Of a stretch of DNA of 64,000 bases, positions 7,955-15,926 are shown piece after piece; within the stretch, counting starts at the first letter, position 1, and every line of letters starts with the position of its first letter. The DNA is from Sulfurospirillum arcachonense DSM 9755. GTDB lineage: Bacteria > Campylobacterota > Campylobacteria > Campylobacterales > Sulfurospirillaceae. Both the position numbers and the translations under genes were made by a program. The stretch lies in NCBI RefSeq assembly GCF_000597725.1, contig NZ_JFBL01000002.1:124001-188000 (forward strand), in the 5' to 3' direction. The notes under the pieces were generated by a model, which did no database searches, was not told where the DNA came from, and was given only the letters and a program-made list of their open reading frames with translations.

Positions 7955-8445
7955 GGATAATCTATGGAAGTAGTGGTGGTACAACACAAGATATAGCTAC
8001 ACAAATAAAAGAAACATTAGGTATAGAAGCTAATTTGATTGATATTGCTGATAGTTCAAAAGAGACGTTTGATACGTATGAAAAATTCATTATTGGTACT
8101 TCTACTTGGGGAGAAGGGGATTTACAAGATGATTGGGATGATAATTTAGAAGTATATAAATCAATAGATTTTAATGGAAAATCAGTTGCATTTTTTGGAG
8201 TTGGTGATCAGGAAAATTATTATGATAGTTTTGTAGATGGCATGGGTATTTTATACGAAATAGCTAAAGAAAATGGAGCTACTATAATTGGGGATAATTG
8301 GTCAAAAGATGGGTATGAGTTTGATGAGTCAAAGGCTATTGTGGATGACTCTTTTGTTGGATTGGTTATAGATGAAGACAATCAAAGTGATCAAACTATG
8401 CAAAGAATTGAGACATGGATAGAAACTATAAAACATAATTTTTAA
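7945..8445 (+). CDS. fldA: Flavodoxin
   Basis: A 166-residue long-chain flavodoxin, the FMN electron carrier that replaces ferredoxin when iron is short. In Campylobacterota it also serves pyruvate and 2-oxoglutarate oxidoreductases. The N-terminal FMN phosphate loop IIYGSSGGTTQDIA, the STWGEGDLQDDWDD loop and the VGDQENYYDSF block are the expected FMN contacts. AAGGAG stands six bases before the ATG. It is the last gene of the cluster behind the candidate Fur box, and a hairpin follows at 8461. Confidence 0.95.
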   Translation: MRIGIIYGSSGGTTQDIATQIKETLGIEANLIDIADSSKETFDTYEKFIIGTSTWGEGDLQDDWDDNLEVYKSIDFNGKSVAFFGVGDQENYYDSFVDGMGILYEIAKENGATIIGDNWSKDGYEFDESKAIVDDSFVGLVIDEDNQSDQTMQRIETWIETIKHNF

Positions 8446-8460
8446 AAATAATAGATATAA

Positions 8461-8485
8461 AAGTGAGGAGACTCTCTTCTCACTT
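8461..8485 (+). terminator. Hairpin after fldA, possible terminator
   Basis: An 11-bp stem (AAGTGAGGAGA with TCTTCTCACTT, one G-T pair) and a 3-base loop stand 15 bp after the fldA stop. No T-run follows, so termination may be weak or the stem may protect the 3' end. Confidence 0.5.
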
Positions 8486-8497
8486 AAAGGGTAAATA

Positions 8498-9226
8498 TTG
8501 AGTCGAAATACGATTGTTGAAACTGTATATTCTTTTGAAATGGTTCAAAGAATATTAAAAGAGAGGAGTTATGGAGTAGAGTACCAACCTTTTGTATCAA
8601 CAAAAAATGAAAAAATTGTTGCATATGAAGCACTTTCAAGATTTAATTGTGCAAATCAATCAGTAACTCCAGATGTTTTTTTTGGAGTATGTCATGATTA
8701 TCCTGAACTGTTTTTTGAAGCAGAACAGGTATTGAAAAAATACCAATTTTTAAATCGCCCAAAAAATAAAAAACTTTTTATTAACTTTGATCCACATATA
8801 CTTTTAGTAAAAAATAGAGTTAATGAGGTATTTAACTTTTTTTCAAAACAAAAAAATTTTGTAATTGAATTGGTTGAAAATTCTCATGATGCTGTGAATA
8901 CTCCTAAATTATTAGAAATATTTCATAATTTGAATTATAATTTTGCTGTTGATGATTTTTTAAAAGAAAATAGTATGTTATCGTTGTTTTTGCTAAAAAA
9001 ATGCAATTACTTAAAGTTTGATAAAGATATCTTAAAAGAGATGAAAAGTGAAAAAAGCTTTTTACATGTAGTAAAAGGTTTAGTGCAATACGCACATGAA
9101 CTTGATAAAAAAGTTATTCTTGAGGGTGTTGAAGCAAGAGAAGATTTTGAATTGGCTAAAAGTTTAAATATTGATTATGTACAAGGATTTCTTTTTCGTC
9201 CATTATTTATAAAAAAAATGAACTAA
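8498..9226 (+). CDS. EAL-domain protein with altered loop 6
   Basis: A 242-residue protein consisting of one EAL domain, the fold of cyclic-di-GMP phosphodiesterases. Catalytic-site equivalents are visible: YEALSRF, FINFDPH, VIELVEN, VDDF, LKFDKDIL, EGVE and YVQGFLF. The loop that normally reads DFGTGYSS is replaced by DDFLKENSML, and this loop is needed for dimerisation and Mg2+ binding in active enzymes. It may therefore be a weak enzyme or a c-di-GMP or protein-binding adaptor. The start is TTG with AAGGG upstream. No transmembrane or sensor domain is attached. Confidence 0.85.
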   Translation: MSRNTIVETVYSFEMVQRILKERSYGVEYQPFVSTKNEKIVAYEALSRFNCANQSVTPDVFFGVCHDYPELFFEAEQVLKKYQFLNRPKNKKLFINFDPHILLVKNRVNEVFNFFSKQKNFVIELVENSHDAVNTPKLLEIFHNLNYNFAVDDFLKENSMLSLFLLKKCNYLKFDKDILKEMKSEKSFLHVVKGLVQYAHELDKKVILEGVEAREDFELAKSLNIDYVQGFLFRPLFIKKMN

Positions 9227-9236
9227 GTGAACATTC

Positions 9237-9256
9237 TTGTTAAGATACATTAACAA
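9237..9256. promoter_or_regulatory. Inverted repeat upstream of the Spy-like gene
   Basis: TTGTTAA and TTAACAA are separated by 6 bp, just upstream of a TGTTATAGA extended -10-like element (9259-9267) and about 80 bp before the Spy-like gene. It may be the operator for the adjacent response regulator; binding is untested. Confidence 0.35.
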
Positions 9257-9333
9257 ACTGTTATAGAGTGGTTAAGAGTAAAATTTTATACTTTGAGTAT
9301 CAAAAGAGTTTAACTCTTAAAAAAGGATATAAG

Positions 9334-9816
9334 ATGAAAAATAAAATTTTAGCAGCAGTGCTAGTAGTAGGTACATTAGCAACAGCGTCTTTCGCATATA
9401 ATCAAAATTGTCCAAATTATGGTCAAAGAGGAATGATGCAAAGACAAGGAATGCCACAACAAGGTATGATGCAAGGTCAAGGAATGCGTCAAAAAGGAAT
9501 GATGCAAAGAGGTATGCATAGATTTGGTGGGATGCAAATGTTTTCTAACTTGAATCTTACTAATGATCAAAAGTTCAAAATGTCTATTTTACGTGATGAG
9601 ATGAAATTAGAGATGAAAAAATTAAGGGGTGTAAGAGGACAAGGTAAGATGATGAATTTTATTGGAGATGCTGGCTTTGATAAAGCTGCATTTACAAAAT
9701 ACTCAAATGATAAGCATCAAAAAATGATGAATATTAGGATCAATCATATGGAAAAAGTTTTTAAAATCTTAACAAAAGAGCAAGTGGCTCAGCTAAAAAA
9801 CAATATAAACAAATAA
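9334..9816 (+). CDS. Spy/CpxP-like periplasmic protein, Met/Gln-rich
   Basis: A 160-residue exported protein resembling the Spy/CpxP family of periplasmic ATP-independent chaperones and stress sensors. The ATG at 9334 is chosen over an upstream GTG because it has AAGGAT seven bases before it and begins a clean signal peptide, cleaved after ATASFA. The mature N-terminus (about 22-70) is an irregular repeat of GM, QGM and GMMQ units with His and Gln, as in copper-binding Met-rich segments. Two LTxxQ-type motifs follow (LTNDQ, LTKEQ). The downstream response regulator and kinase look like CpxR/CpxA, which control such proteins elsewhere. Confidence 0.75.
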   Translation: MKNKILAAVLVVGTLATASFAYNQNCPNYGQRGMMQRQGMPQQGMMQGQGMRQKGMMQRGMHRFGGMQMFSNLNLTNDQKFKMSILRDEMKLEMKKLRGVRGQGKMMNFIGDAGFDKAAFTKYSNDKHQKMMNIRINHMEKVFKILTKEQVAQLKNNINK

Positions 9817-9824
9817 CATAAAAA

Positions 9825-9854
9825 AGGAGGTTACTGCAAGCCTCCTATCTTGCA
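9825..9854 (+). other. Interlocking hairpins between the Spy-like gene and its regulator
   Basis: AGGAGG (9825-9830) pairs with CCTCCT (9841-9846), while TGCAAG in the loop (9835-9840) can pair with CTTGCA (9849-9854). The two stems interlock as in an H-type pseudoknot, although the 2-base second connector is tight. No T-run follows. It could be a weak terminator or a 3' stabiliser of the Spy-like mRNA. Confidence 0.4.
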
Positions 9855-9858
9855 ATTA

Positions 9859-9867
9859 TGGTATAAT
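9859..9867 (+). promoter_or_regulatory. Extended -10 promoter for the response regulator
   Basis: TGGTATAAT is a perfect extended -10 element. Transcription would start near 9874, after the in-frame ATG at 9869, which argues that translation starts at ATG 9899. Confidence 0.6.
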
Positions 9868-9898
9868 AATGTCTAATTATGAGAGACAAGGTAGTTAT

Positions 9899-10570
9899 AT
9901 GATAAATGTATTAATGATAGAAGATGATACGGAATTTGCAGAAATTTTAAGTGAATATTTAGCACAATACAATATAAAAATAACCAATTATGAAGACCCT
10001 TATCTTGGGCTTAGTGCTGGCATAAAAAATTATGATATTTTAATTTTGGATTTAACACTTCCTGGGATGGATGGTTTAGAAGTTTGTAAAGAAGTAGTCG
10101 ATAAATATGATATTCCTATTATCATAAGTTCTGCAAGAAGTGATGTAAGTGATAAAGTTATAGGCTTACAAATTGGGGCTGATGATTATCTTCCAAAACC
10201 ATATGATCCAAAAGAGATGTATGCTAGGATACAAAGCCTTATTAGAAGATATAAAAAAGTAAATACTAGTGAAGATGAAAGAAGTGATAGTGATTTTAGA
10301 ATAGATGAGAAAAGACATCAGATATTTTTAAAAGATGACCCTATTAATTTAACTCCTGCAGAATATGAAATTTTAGAGTACATGTTAAAACAACATGGTT
10401 TTTCTATATCTCGTGAGCAGCTTGTATATAACTGTAAATCTTTAAAGGACAAAGGTTCAAAAAGTTTAGATGTGATTATTGGTAGATTAAGAACAAAAAT
10501 TGGTGATAGTTCAAAAGAACCTAAATATATCCAATCTGTAAGAGGAATAGGATATAAACTAATAGGATGA
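9899..10570 (+). CDS. OmpR/CpxR-type response regulator
   Basis: A 223-residue two-component regulator. The receiver domain (1-120) has the acidic pair in MIEDD, phospho-acceptor Asp51 in LILDLTLPGMDG and the conserved Lys in YLPKPYDP. A winged-helix DNA-binding domain follows, with the recognition region SKSLDVIIGRLRTKIG and the RGIGYKL hairpin. The start is set at ATG 9899, with AAGG seven bases upstream, because the promoter lies over the earlier ATG and classical receivers begin as this one does. The sensor gene overlaps its stop (ATGA). It probably controls the adjacent Spy-like gene, as CpxR does in enterobacteria. Confidence 0.9.
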   Translation: MINVLMIEDDTEFAEILSEYLAQYNIKITNYEDPYLGLSAGIKNYDILILDLTLPGMDGLEVCKEVVDKYDIPIIISSARSDVSDKVIGLQIGADDYLPKPYDPKEMYARIQSLIRRYKKVNTSEDERSDSDFRIDEKRHQIFLKDDPINLTPAEYEILEYMLKQHGFSISREQLVYNCKSLKDKGSKSLDVIIGRLRTKIGDSSKEPKYIQSVRGIGYKLIG

Positions 10571-11799
10571 TAAAAAACTCACTTAGCAGTAAAATAACCG
10601 CTGTTTTTATTTTTTCAATGCTTCTTTTATGTATGCTTTTTTTTCTTTTAGATAAATATCAGAATGAAAAAGATTTAGAGATTATGAAAGAGAGGCAGCT
10701 TCAATCAATTAATTATATATTTATTATATATAGAAATAATCTTTCACCGCATGGTGTGAATGAATATTTTAGCAATTTTGGTCTTAGTATTGTAAAAAAT
10801 CAAAATTTAAAAAGATCTGTTCTTAAAAAGGGTGTTGTAATCTTTCAAAAAAAATCAGATTTAGGAGATTTTTCATCTATTAAATATAATGAAAGATATT
10901 ATCTCTATATAGACAATATGATAACCAATATACTTTTAGAAAGTAATTATCAAAAACGTTCAACCAATAGTCTTTGGATAGTTTTTGGTTTTGCCCTTAT
11001 TATATTAATTTCTATATATATATCAATTTTAAATAGTATTTCACCTCTAAAAGAGCTACGTAGTCAAATACGAAAATTTGCTTCTGGAGAGTTAAAGATT
11101 GATTGTAAAAGTGATAAAGAAGATGAAATTGCTGAAGTAGCTAATGAGTTTGATAGAGCTGCTGATAAACTGAGACATTTGATACAATCAAGACAACTTT
11201 TTTTAAGAACTATAATGCATGAGTTAAAAACTCCTATTGGTAAAGGTAGGATAGTTTCAGAAATGCTTACTGATGAAAAAGCTAAAAAAAGACTTATTGG
11301 TATTTTTGAAAGACTAGATTTATTAATAAGAGAATTTTCTAAGATAGAACAAATTGTTTCAAAAAATTATTCACTTCAAGTAAAAGAGTATCGTTTAGTT
11401 GAAGTTATAGATAGTGCTATTGATATGTTAATGCTTGAAGATGATAAAAAAGATTTACATGTAAAGGTTGATGTCTCTGCTTTATTGAGTGTAAAAGTTG
11501 ATTTTGAATCATTCTCTCTTGCTATTAAAAATCTTTTAGATAATGCAATAAAATATTCTGATAATCAAGAAGTTTATGTCAAAATAGATAATAATAAACT
11601 TATTATAGAAAATACTGGAAAAGAGTTTAAAGTGGATATAGAGGAGTATTATAAACCTTTTGTATCAGGTTCAAGTGAAGTGAAGCATGGTTTAGGATTG
11701 GGACTTTATATTGTAAAAAATATTTTAAAATTAAATGATTTTGACTTAAATTATGAGTACATAAATAATACTCATAAATTTTCAATCGATTTAGGGTAG
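10567..11799 (+). CDS. Sensor histidine kinase (CpxA/ArsS-like)
   Basis: A 410-residue membrane kinase. It has a membrane helix at about 10-28, a short periplasmic sensor region (about 30-135), a second helix at about 138-160, a HAMP linker, and a dimerisation domain with His218 in IMHELKTPIGKG. The ATPase domain shows the N box LLDNAIKYS and the G box GLGLGLYIVKN. The ATG lies in the stop of the regulator gene, so kinase and regulator are coupled. The overall layout resembles CpxA and the acid-sensing ArsS of Helicobacter. The signal is probably envelope stress or metal, from the Spy-like neighbour. Confidence 0.9.
   Translation: MIKNSLSSKITAVFIFSMLLLCMLFFLLDKYQNEKDLEIMKERQLQSINYIFIIYRNNLSPHGVNEYFSNFGLSIVKNQNLKRSVLKKGVVIFQKKSDLGDFSSIKYNERYYLYIDNMITNILLESNYQKRSTNSLWIVFGFALIILISIYISILNSISPLKELRSQIRKFASGELKIDCKSDKEDEIAEVANEFDRAADKLRHLIQSRQLFLRTIMHELKTPIGKGRIVSEMLTDEKAKKRLIGIFERLDLLIREFSKIEQIVSKNYSLQVKEYRLVEVIDSAIDMLMLEDDKKDLHVKVDVSALLSVKVDFESFSLAIKNLLDNAIKYSDNQEVYVKIDNNKLIIENTGKEFKVDIEEYYKPFVSGSSEVKHGLGLGLYIVKNILKLNDFDLNYEYINNTHKFSIDLG
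11455..11464. repeat. TTACATGTAA palindrome
   Basis: Exact copy in the CpxA-like kinase gene, extended to TTTACATGTAAAGG. It encodes Leu-His-Val-Lys. Confidence 0.8.
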
Positions 11800-11803
11800 T
11801 GCA

Positions 11804-12373
11804 ATGAAAAAAGGATTGGAAAAGTTTGATAACTTGGTTGAAGCTTTAAGTTCACTACCAAGTGTTGGGAAAAAATCTGCTCTTCGTTTTGCTTATCATC
11901 TTATTCTTAATGATAATTTTAATGCTATGAAAATTTCAAATGCAATTGAAAGTGCTGTACGCTCCATAAGAAGCTGTGAGAGATGTGGAGGATTAAGTGA
12001 ACATGAAGTGTGTGATATCTGTTTAGATGATCGCAGAGACAATAGTAAATTGTGTATAACAGAAAGTGCAAAAGATATTTTAGTCCTAGAAGAAAATAAC
12101 TTATATGATGGTTTTTATTTTGTTTTGAATGATTTAGAAGAAAATACCGTTGTGAAATTAAAAGAAATTGTTTCTAAAGGTATTAATGAAGTTATATTTG
12201 CACTAACTCCTTCACTTTCAAACGATGCAGTTATACTTTTTATTGAAGATAAATTAAAAGATTTAAATGTAGATTTTACGAAGATAGCTCAAGGAGTTCC
12301 AACAGGAGTTCATCTTGAAAATGTTGATATGTTATCACTTTCTAAAGCAATAAATCTAAGAACTAAAGCTTAG
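11804..12373 (+). CDS. recR: Recombination mediator RecR
   Basis: A 189-residue RecR, which loads RecA at single-strand gaps. The helix-hairpin-helix region reads SSLPSVGKKSALRFAYH. The C4 zinc finger is CERCGGLSEHEVCDIC, and a Toprim domain follows (LCITESAKDILVLEE), ending at GVHLENVDMLSLSKAI. It is shorter at the C-terminus than E. coli RecR (201). It starts 5 bp after the kinase gene, so it may be read through from that operon. It faces aroE with a 6-bp convergent gap. Confidence 0.95.
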   Translation: MKKGLEKFDNLVEALSSLPSVGKKSALRFAYHLILNDNFNAMKISNAIESAVRSIRSCERCGGLSEHEVCDICLDDRRDNSKLCITESAKDILVLEENNLYDGFYFVLNDLEENTVVKLKEIVSKGINEVIFALTPSLSNDAVILFIEDKLKDLNVDFTKIAQGVPTGVHLENVDMLSLSKAINLRTKA

Positions 12374-12379
12374 AGTATT

Positions 12380-13174
12380 TTACTTTGTTTTAAAAGTTTT
12401 TTTCATATATTTAGTTATTTTATCATTATCCAATTTGTTATCAAAAAATAGATTAAAAGCTAATACTCCTTGATAAAGTAGCATATCTGCTCCATCTTTA
12501 TATTGAAGATTATTTGAAGCTGCTTTTTGTAAAAAGGGAGTTTTTTTATTGTAAATAACATCAAATGCAAATTGTGATTTTTGCATAAGTGTATTGAGTA
12601 AATCTTGATCAAGAGGCAGTGATTCATCACTGAGTCCAGCAGAAGTTGTATTTATGATAAGTTCGTATGAACTTGGTTTAAAATTATCCCAAGAGTACGC
12701 ATTAAATCCATTTTCATAAAAGTAATGTAGTCTATTTTGTGAACGATTGAGTACCGTTACGTTTATATTTTTTTCTTTTAAAATTGTAGCTATAGCCTTT
12801 GCTGTACCACCAGCGCCAAGGATAAGAGCAGTTTTTATTGAACCAAAAGACTCTATTGCTTTATAAAATCCAGGAGCATCAGTGTTGTATCCATAAACTT
12901 TGTTATTTTTTTTAACGAGAGTATTTACTGCACCAATCTGTTTTGCAAAACTATCTAATTCATCACATAATTCATAAGCAAATTCTTTATGAGGTACAGT
13001 GACATTTGCACCATCAAGTTTTAAAGAGTGAAATTTATTTAAAAGAGTTGAACCATCTTCAATACAAGTTCTTATATAGCAGCCATTTATATGAAGACCA
13101 TTAAGGGCAGTATTATGCATTTTAGGGGATATTGAGTGGGAAACTGGGTTTCCCAAGATACTAAATAATTTCAT
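12380..13174 (-). CDS. aroE: Shikimate dehydrogenase
   Basis: A 264-residue NADP-dependent enzyme that reduces 3-dehydroshikimate to shikimate in the chorismate pathway. The N-terminal substrate domain has GNPVSHSISPKMHN and the catalytic region ANVTVPHKE with the essential Lys and Asp (GAVNT follows). The nucleotide-binding loop is ILGAGGTAKA, and DMLLYQGVLAF is near the end. It is the last gene of a minus-strand run that continues back to gatC, and lies 1 bp after trpE. Confidence 0.97.
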   Translation of the reverse strand: MKLFSILGNPVSHSISPKMHNTALNGLHINGCYIRTCIEDGSTLLNKFHSLKLDGANVTVPHKEFAYELCDELDSFAKQIGAVNTLVKKNNKVYGYNTDAPGFYKAIESFGSIKTALILGAGGTAKAIATILKEKNINVTVLNRSQNRLHYFYENGFNAYSWDNFKPSSYELIINTTSAGLSDESLPLDQDLLNTLMQKSQFAFDVIYNKKTPFLQKAASNNLQYKDGADMLLYQGVLAFNLFFDNKLDNDKITKYMKKTFKTK

Positions 13175-13175
13175 A

Positions 13176-14588
13176 CTATTTTTTTAAATCATTGAGTGAA
13201 CTAGTCATAGCTCCAAGTTTATTGGTAACTTCAAGGTATTCTAATTCTGGTTTGCTATCAGCTACAACTCCAGCACCTGCTTGAAATACAATTTTTTCAC
13301 TATCTAAGTAAGCAGTTCTAATCATAATTGCACTGTCCATGTTACCATCAAATCCAAAATAACCAACAGCACCACTATAAAAACTTCTTTTTATTCCTTC
13401 AAAATCACTAATCAATTCCATAGCTCTAATTTTAGGAGTTCCTGTCATGGTTCCAGCTGTAAAAGTTGCAGCAAATAGATCGAACATATCTTTTTTTTCA
13501 TCTAATTTTGCTCCAACATCACTCACCATATGCATAACATGAGAATACTTTTCAACTCTCATCATATCACTTACCTTCACAGTACCCACTTGGGCAACTC
13601 TACCCACATCATTACGTCCTAAATCAATAAGCATAAGATGCTCAGCTCTCTCTTTTTCATCATTTAAAAGTTCTTCTTCATAAGCTTTGTCTTTTTCATA
13701 AGTAGAGCCTCTTTTTCTTGTTCCTGCAATTGGCCTTAGTGTGATATAGTTGTCTTTTAGCCCAACCATAACTTCAGGAGAACTTCCTACGATAGAAAAA
13801 TTATCAAGATCAAGTAAGAACATGTATGGAGATGGGTTTTTATTTCTAAGAATTCTGTAAAAACTTAATCTATCAATATTTGCATATTGAGTAAATCTAT
13901 TTGATATAAGAAGCTGGAAAACATCACCACTTCTAATCATCTCTTTGGATTCTTTAACCATTGTAAAAAATTTTTCTTTAGAAAAAGCAAAAGTACCTTT
14001 TTCTTCATCTAACGCTGTTTTTTGTATTTCTATATAAGTATGGGGAACTTTTAGAAGTTTTTCAATTTTATCTAATTTGAGTGCAATTTCTTCTATAAAT
14101 GTATGGAGAGTTAAGGTGTTTGACTTGTGTGAAAATGTACAAATTAATTTTGGTCTCATTAAGTTAATATCAGGAATATCAATTTCACTTTTTAAATTAT
14201 TCATATGAGATTTTAGTTTAGGCTCAAAAGTTTTCACCGCATCATATCCAATATAGCCAATAAAACCGTCTACAAATCCTAGGTTGTGTTGTTTGCTATA
14301 CTCTTTATATTTATCAGTATCTATTTCTTTATACCGTTTTTTTAAATAATCAAAAGGGTTACTCCCAAGATTATTTTCATTACCTTCTTCATCTATATGT
14401 AAGGCTATATTATCTTTAAGTATAACTCTCTCTCTAGCCCCAATAAATAAAAAACTAAAATTTCCTTCTTCTGTATTTATCGCACTTTCAAAAAGAAAGT
14501 TTAATTCGTTGTTAAAGTGTTCTTTGAGTTTTGCAAAAATAGTAATAGGAGTTAATTGATCAAAAAGAAGTTTTTTAGAGTAAAGCAT
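13176..14588 (-). CDS. trpE: Anthranilate synthase component I
   Basis: A 470-residue chorismate-utilising enzyme that makes anthranilate for tryptophan. The N-terminal region keeps an LLES-like feedback site (FLFESAINTEEGNFSF). The chorismate-binding domain has GDVFQLLISNRF, RPIAGTRKRG, LIDLGRNDVGRV, GTPKIRAMELI and the final GAGVVADSKPELEY. RPIAGTRKRG and the LLES-like site favour TrpE over PabB. No trpG or other trp gene is adjacent; it sits in a mixed housekeeping run, 3 bp after the SPOR gene. A PabB role is less likely but not excluded. Confidence 0.88.
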   Translation of the reverse strand: MLYSKKLLFDQLTPITIFAKLKEHFNNELNFLFESAINTEEGNFSFLFIGARERVILKDNIALHIDEEGNENNLGSNPFDYLKKRYKEIDTDKYKEYSKQHNLGFVDGFIGYIGYDAVKTFEPKLKSHMNNLKSEIDIPDINLMRPKLICTFSHKSNTLTLHTFIEEIALKLDKIEKLLKVPHTYIEIQKTALDEEKGTFAFSKEKFFTMVKESKEMIRSGDVFQLLISNRFTQYANIDRLSFYRILRNKNPSPYMFLLDLDNFSIVGSSPEVMVGLKDNYITLRPIAGTRKRGSTYEKDKAYEEELLNDEKERAEHLMLIDLGRNDVGRVAQVGTVKVSDMMRVEKYSHVMHMVSDVGAKLDEKKDMFDLFAATFTAGTMTGTPKIRAMELISDFEGIKRSFYSGAVGYFGFDGNMDSAIMIRTAYLDSEKIVFQAGAGVVADSKPELEYLEVTNKLGAMTSSLNDLKK

Positions 14589-14591
14589 ATA

Positions 14592-15311
14592 TTACTTTAC
14601 TCTATATATAAAAGCATCTTTATTGATACTTGATTTAATATCACTTAAAGCTTGTTTAGCTTCTGTGGTATTACCATAAGGCCCAATTAAAATTTTATTA
14701 ACTTTTTTTCCATTGACTTCTATTTGTAATAGTCTGTATTGATAATTTTTTGTAGCAAGTTTTGCTAAAAACTTTTTATCAGGAGTTAGTCTTGATGTTG
14801 CTCCAACTTGGACATACGCACCAGGAGTTGCTGTTAAGTCTGTTGACTTTTTAACTACCTTTTTAACTTCTTTTTTTACTTTTACAGGGTCACTTACTTT
14901 TTTTGCAACTTTAGGAGTAGGTTCTTTTTTAATAACAGGAGTTTGAACTTTTTTACTAACTTCTTCTATTTTAGGTGTAGTATCTTCTTGTTTTTTTATC
15001 TCTTTTTCTTTTAAGCTTTTAACCATTTCTTCAAAGCTCTCTTTTTTATCTTCTTCTTCAACAATTGGTACTTGTTTAAATAGATCATCTTCTTTTTTAG
15101 GACTAACTTGCTTACTTATAGGTTCTGGTGGTAAAATAAGCTTAGAAGTATTGTTTTTTGCTTCAGGTTTATTGACTACTTTCATAATAACTATAACTAC
15201 TAAAAATATTAGTATCAGTAGTGCAGCAATAATTAATACACGTTTTATTTTTAAAGCACCATTGTCCTCTTTTTCTAAAACGATATCACTAAGTTCATTT
15301 CTATCTTCCAT
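14592..15311 (-). CDS. SPOR-domain membrane protein
   Basis: A 239-residue bitopic protein with a short acidic cytoplasmic N-terminus and one membrane helix (about 23-45). A long Lys/Glu/Pro-rich periplasmic linker follows, then a C-terminal SPOR domain (about 165-239, GAYVQVGATSRL to DAFIYRVK). SPOR domains bind denuded glycan strands at the division septum, so it probably acts in cell division or late peptidoglycan processing. Campylobacter has an equivalent gene in the same place between aroE and the DUF1882 gene. Confidence 0.85.
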   Translation of the reverse strand: MEDRNELSDIVLEKEDNGALKIKRVLIIAALLILIFLVVIVIMKVVNKPEAKNNTSKLILPPEPISKQVSPKKEDDLFKQVPIVEEEDKKESFEEMVKSLKEKEIKKQEDTTPKIEEVSKKVQTPVIKKEPTPKVAKKVSDPVKVKKEVKKVVKKSTDLTATPGAYVQVGATSRLTPDKKFLAKLATKNYQYRLLQIEVNGKKVNKILIGPYGNTTEAKQALSDIKSSINKDAFIYRVK

Positions 15312-15374
15312 CCTAATCTCCTTTGACTATTTAATTTTATTAAGCATTATTCATACCATATGCTGGCTCAAAAG

Positions 15375-15917
15375 TTACATATGCTTTGACCAAGATGCCC
15401 CTCTTTCTTTGTTATATAATTTATACGGAAGAGCTAGTATATTAAACTCTTGTGGGATATCTGGGTCTGGGAAAATTTTCCATTCTCTTGGCAATCTTTG
15501 TGCAAGTTTTGCAGATATCATTTTCCCAATTTGATAAGCTTCTTGAATAGTTGTATGCCCCTTATGAATATAAACATGCAAATGACCAGGTGTTTTACTC
15601 TCATATGCTGTAAAGTTTATAAATCCTTCTTCTCTTAAAAGAAGTTGTGCTCTATGCCAAAAACGCTCAGTATTTCTTCCATTATAATCAATAACAATAT
15701 TTTCTACTTTATTTCGACTATTGATTAAAGAGTGAGCTACTGTAATCTCACCTTTTAAATGTTGGGTAATTATTTGATTTGTTAATTTCTCATTAATTTT
15801 TTCATATTTATCGAAAAATAGACGGCCATTATGTGTTCTTTTCTCGACAATTTTATCTCTTTTTATCCAATAATGATCAGTTAACATTTTAATTAGTGAT
15901 GTATCAATATTGTACAT
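15375..15917 (-). CDS. DUF1882 family protein
   Basis: A 180-residue soluble protein of DUF1882, a family I know only from Campylobacterota and always near glyA. It has an N-terminal helical region, ENIVIDYNG, and a conserved core TPGHLHVYIHKG, then FPDPDIPQEFNILALPYKLYNKERGASW (split: FPDPDIPQEF / NILALPYKLYNKERGASW). Function is unknown. The acidic strand, the GHLHVYI strand and the final basic segment are faintly like the active-site layout of archaeo-eukaryotic primases, but this is only an impression. It lies 9 bp after glyA. Confidence 0.75.
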   Translation of the reverse strand: MYNIDTSLIKMLTDHYWIKRDKIVEKRTHNGRLFFDKYEKINEKLTNQIITQHLKGEITVAHSLINSRNKVENIVIDYNGRNTERFWHRAQLLLREEGFINFTAYESKTPGHLHVYIHKGHTTIQEAYQIGKMISAKLAQRLPREWKIFPDPDIPQEFNILALPYKLYNKERGASWSKHM

Positions 15918-15926
15918 GAAAACTCC

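Noticed and set aside
9268-9333. Longer Spy-like protein starting at GTG 9268
   Set aside because: The extra 22 residues precede a clean signal peptide and lack a ribosome-binding site; ATG 9334 has AAGGAT at good spacing.
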